In this document: positions 1 to 5,193 of the stretch, piece after piece | Layout: each line of letters begins with the position of its first letter | Numbering within the stretch: the first letter of the stretch is position 1 | Source: Clostridia bacterium | GTDB taxonomy: Bacteria > Bacillota > Clostridia > Oscillospirales > CAG-382 | NCBI GenBank assembly: GCA_900757905.1 | Contig: CAAEPN010000014.1 | Location: 1-8,548 of the forward strand | DNA length: 8,548 nt | Direction: 5' to 3' | The notes under the pieces: model-generated | What the model was told of the DNA's origin: nothing | Seen by the model: the letters and a program-made list of their open reading frames with translations, nothing else | Database searches by the model: none | Made by a program: the position numbers and the translations under genes

Positions 1-1
1 T

Positions 2-259
2 CGCGTCAAGGGCACGGAATACAAGAGTCTTGATATTTCCGAGTTTACCGGGATTCCGAACAAGGTGGGGGTGTATGAATACGTGGAGGGCAACAAATAT
101 AGCTACGATGATACCGTGGACGCTATGATTCAAGACGGTGTGACCGACGTCAAGAACATGCAGAACTGGGAGAAGATGCTCGACGGCAGGGAGAAGTTGG
201 AAGCAGAGTATGTCAGGGAGATCTTCCGGCGATATCATGAGAAACTGAATAAGAAGTAA
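2..259 (+). CDS. 3' end of an unrecognised gene (partial, enters from the left edge)
   Basis: The reading frame is open from base 2 of the window and stops with TAA at 257-259, giving the last 85 residues of a longer protein. A GTG at 65 could be read as a start, but no ribosome binding site precedes it and the frame continues upstream, so this is a truncated view of a gene. The visible tail is hydrophilic. A Tyr/Asp/Val-rich stretch (residues about 20-50 of the fragment) precedes a charged C-terminal helix rich in Glu, Arg and Lys. No catalytic motif or membrane segment is seen. It lies 33 bp upstream of the sigma-like gene in the same direction and may share its transcript. I do not recognise the family. 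Confidence 0.6.
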   Translation, partial: RVKGTEYKSLDISEFTGIPNKVGVYEYVEGNKYSYDDTVDAMIQDGVTDVKNMQNWEKMLDGREKLEAEYVREIFRRYHEKLNKK

Positions 260-292
260 CCGAAACCGATAACGCGTTATAAAGGAGAAACC

Positions 293-541
293 ATGGAAAC
301 ATTTGACTTACCAAGGAGTGTATGGGAGCAAATGATAAACGAGTGGATTTTCAACGAGCGTGACCGCCAAATTATCAAACGGCGCATTTTAGACGGTGTA
401 TGCTTTGAATCGCTTGCGGAAGAGTTTGACCTCTCGATACAGCAAACAAAAACCATTGTATACAAATCGCAAAAAATATTACAGCGCTGCGCACATAAAT
501 CAAACTACAAATCAGCCGAAAACCAAACAAAAGCGGGCTGA
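293..541 (+). CDS. small sigma-70 region-4-like HTH protein
   Basis: An 82-residue protein starting at ATG 293 behind AAAGGAG (281-287). Residues about 22-63 match the pattern of sigma factor region 4: an ERDR turn, a hydrophobic helix ending ILDG, then FESLAEEFDLS and a recognition helix (QQTKTIVYKSQKIL). The tail is basic and Asn/Lys-rich. Regions 2 and 3 are missing, so it is not a complete sigma factor. Such single-domain sigma-like proteins in Firmicute phages usually act as transcriptional regulators, often of late genes. That role here is inference, supported by its place just before the promoter of the 626-2711 gene group. The start is well supported by the RBS. The DNA target is unknown. 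Confidence 0.75.
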   Translation: METFDLPRSVWEQMINEWIFNERDRQIIKRRILDGVCFESLAEEFDLSIQQTKTIVYKSQKILQRCAHKSNYKSAENQTKAG

Positions 542-551
542 AATACAGTCG

Positions 552-592
552 AAATACAGACGTTTACTTGCTTGTGAATGTCTGTATTTTTT
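552..592 (+). terminator. long hairpin with T tract after the sigma-like gene
   Basis: Arms AAATACAGACGTTTAC (552-567) and GTGAATGTCTGTATTT (574-589) form a 16-bp stem, counting two G-U pairs in RNA, around a TTGCTT loop, and the 3' arm runs into a T tract ending at 592. This has the form of an intrinsic terminator for the gene ending at 541. The 3' half of the hairpin also holds the -35 of the next promoter. A second copy of the 5' arm start (AAATACAG at 541-548) could compete for pairing. Confidence 0.65.
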
Positions 593-600
593 GTTATACT
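572..600 (+). promoter_or_regulatory. putative promoter for the 626-2711 gene group
   Basis: TTGTGA (572-577) and TATACT (595-600) are separated by exactly 17 bp, and a TGT just before the -10 makes an extended -10. The element ends 25 bp before the start codon at 626, leaving room for the AAGGAGGG RBS. It overlaps the hairpin at 552-592, so read-through from upstream and initiation here may be linked. The assignment is by pattern only. Confidence 0.5.
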
Positions 601-625
601 CAAAGCAGATAAGGAGGGCTAAAGC

Positions 626-1030
626 ATGAACCAATACAACCCATATCCGGCATTTAATCCATATTTTTCACAAGCGTCAATCAATGCACTTTTTCCGGCG
701 CAGACGGCGCAAAACGGCATGACCGGTAACGTACTTAGGGTGTCGGGCATAAACGGTGTAAATGCCTTAAACATCGCGCCTAATTCGAGCGTGTTGGCGC
801 TCGACGATACCGCGCCTATTTTGTGGTATATTCAGACCGACAGTGCCGGTTATAAAACGCCTACCGCCTATGACATTATGCCGCATGTCGAGCAAGCAGC
901 AAAAACGGAAAATGATTTCGAAATGCGTTTGAAGAAAGTCGAGGAATACATCAATGAACAACAATCCGGTATTAAATCAAATGCAGGTAGCGCAAAGCGT
1001 ACTAAATCCACAGATGATAGCGCAGATTAA
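626..1030 (+). CDS. phage accessory protein, N/P/Y-rich N-terminus and C-terminal coiled coil
   Basis: A 134-residue protein with ATG at 626 behind AAGGAGGG. The N-terminus (1-20) is rich in Asn, Pro, Tyr and Phe. A middle block (about 34-86) has the pattern APNSSVLALDDTAPILWYIQTDSAGYKT, followed by a probable coiled coil (about 92-112) and a charged, low-complexity tail. From memory, this middle block recurs in small proteins of gut Clostridia phages and prophages. I know of no established function, though a virion-associated role is plausible. It is the first gene of a rightward five-gene group. Its last 77 bp overlap the start of the next gene in another frame, so the extreme C-terminus may be poorly conserved. 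Confidence 0.65.
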   Translation: MNQYNPYPAFNPYFSQASINALFPAQTAQNGMTGNVLRVSGINGVNALNIAPNSSVLALDDTAPILWYIQTDSAGYKTPTAYDIMPHVEQAAKTENDFEMRLKKVEEYINEQQSGIKSNAGSAKRTKSTDDSAD

Positions 1031-1196
1031 GGGAATTGCGAACAACCTAAACAGCCCCCAAATGCAAATGGTGCGGCAAATTACGACCGGCCGTGGAATC
1101 ACACCAAGACAAGCTGTCGAAATGCTTTGCAGACAGCAGGGTATCGACACAAACAGCTTTATGGCACAAATTAATTCGGCATTTAATGGACAATAA
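954..1196 (+). CDS. small Q/N/M-rich helical protein
   Basis: An 80-residue protein starting at ATG 954 with GAGG at 941-944 as a plausible RBS inside the upstream gene. The sequence is rich in Gln, Asn and Met (for example LNQMQVAQ and SPQMQMV), followed by a helical segment TPRQAVEMLCRQQGIDTNSFMAQI (residues about 50-74). There is no signal peptide or membrane segment. It overlaps the preceding gene by 77 bp, which suggests translational coupling, and ends 60 bp before the Gly-rich gene. Small proteins of this composition accompany the flanking genes in phage accessory clusters. The function is unknown. A shorter form from a later start is possible, but no in-frame start with a better RBS was seen. 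Confidence 0.6.
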   Translation: MNNNPVLNQMQVAQSVLNPQMIAQIKGIANNLNSPQMQMVRQITTGRGITPRQAVEMLCRQQGIDTNSFMAQINSAFNGQ

Positions 1197-1256
1197 CGAT
1201 TTTCGGCGCGCGGAATCGGTATTGATAAATATTAAAATTTACAGGAGGAAAAAACT

Positions 1257-1886
1257 ATGGAAAACGGATTATCCGCTTCGGATGTTGCATTGATGAGCAG
1301 AAACAATGACGGCGGCTTTGGCTTCGGCGGTGACGGCGCATGGATCTTCGGCCTGTTGGTACTTCTCGGACTTTTTAACGGCGGTTTTGGCGGTTTCGGC
1401 GGAAATCGCGGCGACCGTAACGCCACTGTCGGAGATGTACAGAGAGCGACCGACTTCGCCGCGCTTGAACGTCAGAACAATGAGGGCGTAGCGGCTACCC
1501 GTCAGAGCGCTTATGACGTAATGACGGCAATCAAAGACGGTAATTTTAACGTTCTCGGTGAGCTTCGCGACATTCAGACCGGTGTCAATGCCGGTTTTGC
1601 AAATCAGCAGAAATGCTGCTGCGAAACGCTTCGCGCGATTGACAGCGTTAATTACAACGGCGCTATCAACACGGCAGCTATCAACGCAACCACCACAGCG
1701 CAGACACAGAAAATTTTAGACGCTATTTCCGGGAATCGCATGGCCGACATGCAGAACCAAATTAACCAGCTCCAGTTACAGGCGGCTTTGTGCGGTGTTC
1801 CGCGCACGTCTCCTTACGGTTATGCGGTCGTGCCGAATTTTGCCGGATATAACGGCTGTAACGGCGGCTGCGGCGTAGCAGTATAA
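1257..1886 (+). CDS. Gly-rich phage protein with hydrophobic segment and Cys cluster
   Basis: A 209-residue protein with ATG at 1257 and a strong AGGAGG at 1243-1248. Order of parts: a short N-terminal stretch ending SASDVALMSRNND; a Gly/Phe-rich region (19-50) enclosing a hydrophobic segment AWIFGLLVLLGLF (28-40); a long helical, probably coiled region (about 58-175); a Cys triplet at 120-122; and a C-terminus with scattered Cys (GYNGCNGGCG). This arrangement (Gly/hydrophobic start, helical middle with a KCCCE-like cluster, Tyr/Pro-rich end) is recognisable from many Clostridia phage and prophage proteins annotated as hypothetical. It may be virion-associated or membrane-interacting, but that is inference. 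The Cys cluster could bind metal or form disulfides. Confidence 0.72.
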   Translation: MENGLSASDVALMSRNNDGGFGFGGDGAWIFGLLVLLGLFNGGFGGFGGNRGDRNATVGDVQRATDFAALERQNNEGVAATRQSAYDVMTAIKDGNFNVLGELRDIQTGVNAGFANQQKCCCETLRAIDSVNYNGAINTAAINATTTAQTQKILDAISGNRMADMQNQINQLQLQAALCGVPRTSPYGYAVVPNFAGYNGCNGGCGVAV

Positions 1887-1925
1887 CACATTAAATTAAA
1901 ACGCTTGCATATATCTATGCACACG

Positions 1926-1955
1926 GGCGCGGCTGTGTGCCGCGCCTTATCTTTT
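1926..1955 (+). terminator. intercistronic GC-rich hairpin with T-rich tail
   Basis: GGCGCGGC (1926-1933) and GCCGCGCC (1939-1946) form a perfect 8-bp stem around TGTGT and are followed by TTATCTTTTT. The hairpin ends just ahead of the AGGAGGG RBS (1957-1963) of the next gene. It looks like a partial terminator or mRNA stabiliser that would set different expression levels for the genes on either side. A second small hairpin, TGCATA/TATGCA (1906-1921), precedes it. Confidence 0.55.
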
Positions 1956-1970
1956 TAGGAGGGAAATATT

Positions 1971-2402
1971 ATGTGCAATAACACACGTTATCAAAAATCC
2001 ATTGTAAGAGCATATAACAACGCCACACAAACTATCACAGACGACCAAACCGCGCTGGCCTTACAGGGTGCGCAAGTAGTCAATAGTGGTTGCTCCGTCG
2101 GCATGGAAACGTCTGCATACCGAATCCGCACAGGCGGTGTTTATCATATTTCCGCAGATGTCACACTGACGGCAACAGCAGCCGGTACCGCAACAGTCCG
2201 AATCGCCTTGAATACTGTTTCGTTACCTTGTGCTGTAAGCACGGTCACAACGGCGGCAAACGGCACTTATACGGTACATGTTGAGACAGATATCAACGTG
2301 CCATGCTGCCCTGCTGTCGGCGGTAGAACAATAACTATAACCGCCGGTGGCGTAGCCGGTACAGTAACGCATGTATGCTCCGGCGTGACGCGTCTTGCGT
2401 AA
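1971..2402 (+). CDS. beta-rich jelly-roll-like phage protein
   Basis: A 143-residue protein, ATG at 1971 behind AGGAGGG (1957-1963). After about 18 residues it is dominated by alternating Val/Thr/Ala/Ile strands: residues 53-82 with GGVYHISADVTLTAT, and 98-142 with YTVHVETDI, RTITITAGG and TVTHVCSG. The pattern (strand, GGVY-[HL]-[IV]-S, repeated short strands, Gly turns) recalls the TNF/C1q-like jelly-roll domains of phage fibres, head decorations and exosporium BclA-type proteins. Six cysteines, including a CC pair at 112-113, are unusual for such folds. Its position in an accessory cluster suggests a surface-exposed virion protein, but this is inferred from fold pattern alone. No collagen-like repeat or signal peptide is present. 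Confidence 0.62.
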   Translation: MCNNTRYQKSIVRAYNNATQTITDDQTALALQGAQVVNSGCSVGMETSAYRIRTGGVYHISADVTLTATAAGTATVRIALNTVSLPCAVSTVTTAANGTYTVHVETDINVPCCPAVGGRTITITAGGVAGTVTHVCSGVTRLA

Positions 2403-2417
2403 TATGGGGGTGTGAGT

Positions 2418-2711
2418 ATGGACAAGCAGGAAATTCTCGGCATTGTCCGCACTATCACGGACGGCATACGTGATTCCGGCATGCAGTACGACTATGCAAT
2501 GGAAGCAAGGCGTTGCGGAGATACAGCGCTTGCGGAAATGCACCTTTTAGAAATGCAGAAGCGGTTAAACGGCGTTCAAGAGTGGTATAAAAAAACCATG
2601 TCCATGATGTCAAACGATATCGAGCTTGATACACTTTCCGAAGCTCTGATACAAGACTACATGGACAGATACCGCGACCTTGTGCGCAAGCTTGATTCCG
2701 CGAAGCAGTAA
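2418..2711 (+). CDS. small helical protein, last gene of the rightward group
   Basis: A 97-residue protein. I chose ATG 2418 over the in-frame GTG at 2412 because the GGGGG RBS (2406-2410) is 7 nt from the ATG but only 1 nt from the GTG. The protein is nearly all helix and charged, with Met-rich heptad-like stretches (residues about 5-60 and 66-93), so a coiled coil or small helical bundle is likely. It has no membrane segment. It starts 15 bp after the jelly-roll gene ends and is followed at once by a strong terminator, so it closes the operon. Function unknown; it may be a partner or chaperone of the structural-type proteins before it. Confidence 0.6.
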   Translation: MDKQEILGIVRTITDGIRDSGMQYDYAMEARRCGDTALAEMHLLEMQKRLNGVQEWYKKTMSMMSNDIELDTLSEALIQDYMDRYRDLVRKLDSAKQ

Positions 2712-2715
2712 AGAG

Positions 2716-2742
2716 AAAAGCCACGCAAAAGCGTGGCTTTTT
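2716..2742 (+). terminator. strong intrinsic terminator after the rightward gene group
   Basis: AAAAGCCACGC (2716-2726), loop AAAA, then GCGTGGCTTTT (2731-2741) make an 11-bp perfect stem with a T run. It begins 4 bp after the stop codon at 2709-2711. The A/T flanks make it potentially active in both directions. Confidence 0.88.
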
Positions 2743-2858
2743 CGTTTCAACTTTCGTTTCAACTTTTTCTGTAAAATATGATTTTTTACCGTCAAAAAAT
2801 GAAATTTTACTATCAACAGTGAAAGTCATGAAACGCGCATGGTTAAGCTAAAAACAAA

Positions 2859-2883
2859 GAAAACCGCTTTATTAGCGGTTTTC
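2859..2883. terminator. bidirectional terminator next to the tRNA fragment
   Basis: GAAAACCGCT (2859-2868) and AGCGGTTTTC (2874-2883) form a 10-bp stem with loop TTATT. Flanking AAACAA (2852-2857) and TTGTTT (2884-2889) can extend it past one bulge. On the minus strand it follows directly after the CCA end of the tRNA fragment, so it may be a copy of the host tRNA terminator. On the plus strand it is a second stop for the left operon. Confidence 0.7.
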
Positions 2884-2888
2884 TTGTT

Positions 2889-2916
2889 TGGCGCGCTGCA
2901 AGGGACTCGAACCCCT
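2889..2916 (-). other. tRNA 3' fragment (T arm, acceptor strand, CCA): likely att core
   Basis: Read on the minus strand, this holds a T-arm 5' strand AGGGG, T loop TTCGAGT, T-arm 3' strand CCCTT, acceptor strand GCAGCGC, discriminator G and an encoded CCA. The T stem pairs with one G-U. Sequence upstream on the minus strand (2917-2960) does not fold into an anticodon or D arm, and no matching GCGCTGC 5' acceptor appears, so this is not a whole tRNA. Phages that integrate into tRNA genes carry such 3' ends so that the host gene is restored. The isotype cannot be told from this part. Confidence 0.75.
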
Positions 2917-2977
2917 GAGCAAATTGGTAAAAACCGCTATATTGCTGACTTTATAAATTTACGTTTCAACTTTCATT

Positions 2978-4030
2978 TCAACTTCTTCCTGATATGAAAT
3001 CGTCGAAATAGTTATCAACATTTTTGTCAATTTCGTTTTTGGTATCTTCCATAATATGCTGATAGACATTTTTTAACATATTATCGGTTGAGTGACCCAT
3101 ACGTTGTTGAGCATATTTGTTTGGTATTCCCATTGCTAAAAGCACAGAAGCATAATAATGCCGTAAATCGTGTAGTCGGAAATGCGGAAGTTCTAAACGC
3201 TTTAAGATATGGTCAAACCTTGCGTATATTGCCCCTCCTGTCAGCATGACAACCTTTTCGCTTGTTGCTGTTTCTTTTGCGGCTTTTAGTTTTTGCATGA
3301 TATTTTCCGGGACACTTAATGTCCGATACCCTGCCATACTTTTAGGAGCTTTTTCAAACTTTTTTGCACCGATCCCGGGAACAATGGCCGTGTCTATCCG
3401 TATGGTGTTTTTATCGAAATTAACATTTTTCCATTTCAGACCGATCAACTCGCTTCGGCGCAACCCAAGACAGGCGGCCAAAAGTAAAGGAATCTCCATT
3501 TCTGTCCCTTTTACATCGTCAAGAATCAGCCGCATTTGCTCCTGCGTCGGTATAGATATTTCGCTCTTTGTCTTTTGCGGTAATATGACCTTATACACAA
3601 AATTCGGATTATATTTTTTAAGCACAGCAGACAATAAAGCGCTAATATTTCTCACTGTTTTCGGTTTCAAATGCAATGTTTCTTGGTTTATCGCTGTTTG
3701 AATCGTGTCATTAGTCAATTTTGAAAGTGGCAAATGCATGATAGATTTTAACCTTAGCCGATATATTTGTTCGTATCCGCAGATAGTAGACGGGGACAAA
3801 ATGTTATTCATACTATCGATATATCGCCGGATAGCTTCAGAAAGCGTTATATTTGCAATTCCGGCAGCAGCCTTTGTTTTTTTATTGGCATAATAATCCG
3901 CCGCCAAGTATTCCGCTTCTTTTTTGGTTGGCGCGGTAAAAGACTTAAAGTGTTTTTTTCCATTTTCGTCGGTATATTCCAATGCGCGGACATTCCAATT
4001 TCCAGACGGCAACTTTATTGCTTTTGCCAT
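2978..4030 (-). CDS. int: tyrosine recombinase / phage integrase
   Basis: A 350-residue site-specific recombinase, ATG at 4030 with AGGTGAT as RBS. Residues 1-52 form an AP2-like arm-binding domain (pattern GNWNVRALEYTDENGKK...FTAPTKKEAE). About 60-142 is the SAM-like core-binding domain (SEAIRRYIDSM...LSPSTICGYE). About 160-340 is the catalytic domain. The expected active-site residues are all present: R191 (LGLRRSEL), K230, H287 and R290 (HDLRH), H313 (GHST) and the nucleophile Y323 (VYQH). It should join the adjacent attP to a host tRNA gene and, probably with a helper, excise the prophage. It lies downstream of the stalk-protein gene on the same strand, and its 3' end overlaps the right arm repeats. 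Length is normal and there is no sign of inactivation. Confidence 0.96.
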   Translation of the reverse strand: MAKAIKLPSGNWNVRALEYTDENGKKHFKSFTAPTKKEAEYLAADYYANKKTKAAAGIANITLSEAIRRYIDSMNNILSPSTICGYEQIYRLRLKSIMHLPLSKLTNDTIQTAINQETLHLKPKTVRNISALLSAVLKKYNPNFVYKVILPQKTKSEISIPTQEQMRLILDDVKGTEMEIPLLLAACLGLRRSELIGLKWKNVNFDKNTIRIDTAIVPGIGAKKFEKAPKSMAGYRTLSVPENIMQKLKAAKETATSEKVVMLTGGAIYARFDHILKRLELPHFRLHDLRHYYASVLLAMGIPNKYAQQRMGHSTDNMLKNVYQHIMEDTKNEIDKNVDNYFDDFISGRS

Positions 4031-4050
4031 GATATCACCTACTTACAATA

Positions 4051-4074
4051 CAAGCTCCGGAAGACCGGAGCTTG
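4051..4074 (-). terminator. perfect hairpin between the stalk-protein and integrase genes
   Basis: CAAGCTCCGG (4051-4060) and CCGGAGCTTG (4065-4074) pair perfectly around a 4-nt loop. On the minus strand it starts 18 bp after the stalk-protein stop and ends ahead of the integrase RBS. The following sequence (TATTGTAAG) has only a weak T tract, so it may be a leaky terminator or processing hairpin that lowers integrase expression relative to the upstream gene. Confidence 0.5.
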
Positions 4075-4092
4075 AAACTTATTTACTGCAAA

Positions 4093-4854
4093 TTATTTTG
4101 TTAACGCGAACCAAATACCGCCCTTGCCTTGGTAATCTGCGCCAAACTGCATTGTGGGTGTTGCGTCGTCTATCTTAATTTTTACAACTACATACCCTTC
4201 GCAAGAGCCGCCCGAATAAAGTGTACCACCGAACGTCGGGTCGGGAGCAACAACAAAAGGACTTTCATAACTTGAATAGTCTGTTGCAAAGAAATCAAAA
4301 TCATAAGACGACAAGTCTATGCTTGCGTCATCAGTAACGTCGGAAACAGTCGCAGCGACTTTGACGAGCATATATTCCGTACCCTGTTCCGGCTCTTTAT
4401 TAAACATGTTAGCCGCTTTGATTTTCTCCCATGCTTCCGCGCCGCGAATTACTTCCTTTACTGTGATTGCAGCAGTGTATTTTTCAGAATATGTATCAAT
4501 CTTGACAGTCTGCGTTGTTCCGATCGGGGCCGGATTGGTACGGCTGTAATTGTTTTCGCCCGGCTTTGCGCCAAGATAAACAGTGTTCGTATCTCCGTCC
4601 CAATCGACTTCTTTTCCGAAAGCTCCGGCAACGGCACGAACCGGTAAATATGTCGTTCCGTCCATGGTAAAGGGTTCAACCGGATTTCCGTTTGCATCTT
4701 TCGGCTCTAAATACGTGCCGTCAATGCAAATCTTGATGTTGTTGTAAGCAATAGCCACATTTTTATAGATCTCATCTGCCGCAACGTTTACAACGCTTGC
4801 AATTGTTGCCGTGGCAAGCACGCCAATAATAATGCCTTTTGTTTTCTCTTTCAT
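4093..4854 (-). CDS. secreted stalk-domain protein with DUF4352-like C-terminus
   Basis: A 253-residue exported protein. I start it at ATG 4854 because AAGGGGAT lies just upstream. A 16-residue extension to 4902 is open but has no RBS and would bury the signal peptide. Residues 1-26 are a signal peptide (MKEKTKG, hydrophobic core, cleavage near NVAA) with no lipobox Cys. Residues about 33-95 match the stalk domain (copper amine oxidase N-terminal-like), with the hallmark TTYLPVRAVAGAFGKEVDWD followed by TNTVYLG. The rest (about 103-250) is beta-rich with GTEYMLVKVAATV and EGYVVVKIKI, as in DUF4352-type immunoglobulin-like domains. Between integrase and repressor it is well placed for expression in the lysogen, so it may alter the host surface. 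That role is inference. Confidence 0.85.
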   Translation of the reverse strand: MKEKTKGIIIGVLATATIASVVNVAADEIYKNVAIAYNNIKICIDGTYLEPKDANGNPVEPFTMDGTTYLPVRAVAGAFGKEVDWDGDTNTVYLGAKPGENNYSRTNPAPIGTTQTVKIDTYSEKYTAAITVKEVIRGAEAWEKIKAANMFNKEPEQGTEYMLVKVAATVSDVTDDASIDLSSYDFDFFATDYSSYESPFVVAPDPTFGGTLYSGGSCEGYVVVKIKIDDATPTMQFGADYQGKGGIWFALTK

Positions 4855-4885
4855 TTTCTTTATCCCCTTATAATAAAATTCTGAT

Positions 4886-4903
4886 TCGACAAATATCGAC
4901 AAA
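4886..4903. repeat. 10-bp-period direct repeat upstream of the stalk-protein gene
   Basis: TCGACAAA occurs at 4886-4893 and again at 4896-4903, one helical turn apart, 32-49 bp upstream of the chosen start of the leftward stalk-protein gene. The position suits an operator or activator site. No convincing -35/-10 pair was found for this gene. Confidence 0.3.
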
Positions 4904-4954
4904 AGGTCGTTATTTTAACTAAAAATATCTGAAAAAGTTTAGTAACAATTAACC

Positions 4955-4983
4955 TTGACGAAATGGGTAAACTGCTGTATAAT
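4955..4983 (+). promoter_or_regulatory. sigma-A promoter of the rightward unit antisense to the repressor
   Basis: TTGACG (4955-4960), a 17-bp spacer and a perfect TATAAT (4978-4983), with an A/T-rich tract (GAAAAAGTTT) upstream. It points toward the small gene at 5035 and into the 3' half of the leftward repressor gene. Confidence 0.85.
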
Positions 4984-5034
4984 GTGTGTAGTCGCGAAAA
5001 ACATAAAACGACAAAAAGAAAGGAAGTGCAAGCA

Positions 5035-5193
5035 ATGAATGACATTATGTTAGAACTCGATAAGCTTAACAAAGAAAACCTTAAGAAATTTAAAGATTAT
5101 CTTGAGACGTTTTCTCCTGTGTGTCCAAAAGATAGCGCAGATATTTCTTTGCTTGTTCCTGCTGTTCCGGTAAAAGATCGGAAAATATCTTAG
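5035..5193 (+). CDS. 52-aa microprotein overlapping the repressor 3' end (convergent)
   Basis: ATG 5035 lies behind AAAGGAAG (5019-5026) and 52 bp after the -10 of a consensus promoter. An intrinsic terminator follows 24 bp after the stop. Residues 1-28 form a charged amphipathic helix (DIMLELDKLNKENLKKFKDYLETF). Residues 29-52 are read from the antisense strand of the repressor C-terminus and look less constrained (LLVPAVPVKDRK). The overlap with the repressor gene is 104 bp. The helix loosely resembles the repressor's own C-terminal helix (pattern L..E.....K.YL). The unit may make a regulatory peptide, an antisense RNA, or both. The ORF could be incidental to an RNA function, so I am more certain of the transcript than of the protein. 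Confidence 0.55.
   Translation: MNDIMLELDKLNKENLKKFKDYLETFSPVCPKDSADISLLVPAVPVKDRKIS

Larger units (their letters stand above)
2743..2985. other. putative complete attP (phage attachment site) with arm repeats on both sides
   Basis: Two perfect tandem copies of CGTTTCAACTTT lie at 2743-2754 and 2755-2766. A third perfect copy lies at 2962-2973, followed directly by a two-mismatch copy, CATTTCAACTTC (2974-2985), so each side carries a pair in the same orientation and spacing. Between them lies a tRNA 3'-end copy (2889-2916), the usual crossover target of tyrosine integrases. The right-hand pair overlaps the end of the integrase gene. Paired repeats around a tRNA-like core are what arm-type integrase binding sites look like, and the integrase has an N-terminal domain of the arm-binding type. 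Arms on both sides indicate attP, not attL or attR. Confidence 0.68.

Noticed and set aside
2455..2829. 124-residue minus-strand ORF across the operon end and left attP arm
   Set aside because: It reads through a strong terminator and the arm repeats (giving VETKVETKK) and is antisense to a well-supported gene with an RBS.
2889..2960. Intact tRNA gene on the minus strand
   Set aside because: Only the T arm and acceptor 3' strand are present; no anticodon arm, D arm or matching 5' acceptor strand can be found.
3246..3701. 151-residue plus-strand ORF inside the integrase gene
   Set aside because: It is antisense to an integrase with all catalytic residues and has no RBS.
4855..4902. N-terminal extension of the stalk-domain protein to 4902
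   Set aside because: It has no RBS, would place 16 residues before the signal peptide, and an AAGGGGAT RBS sits before the internal ATG at 4854.
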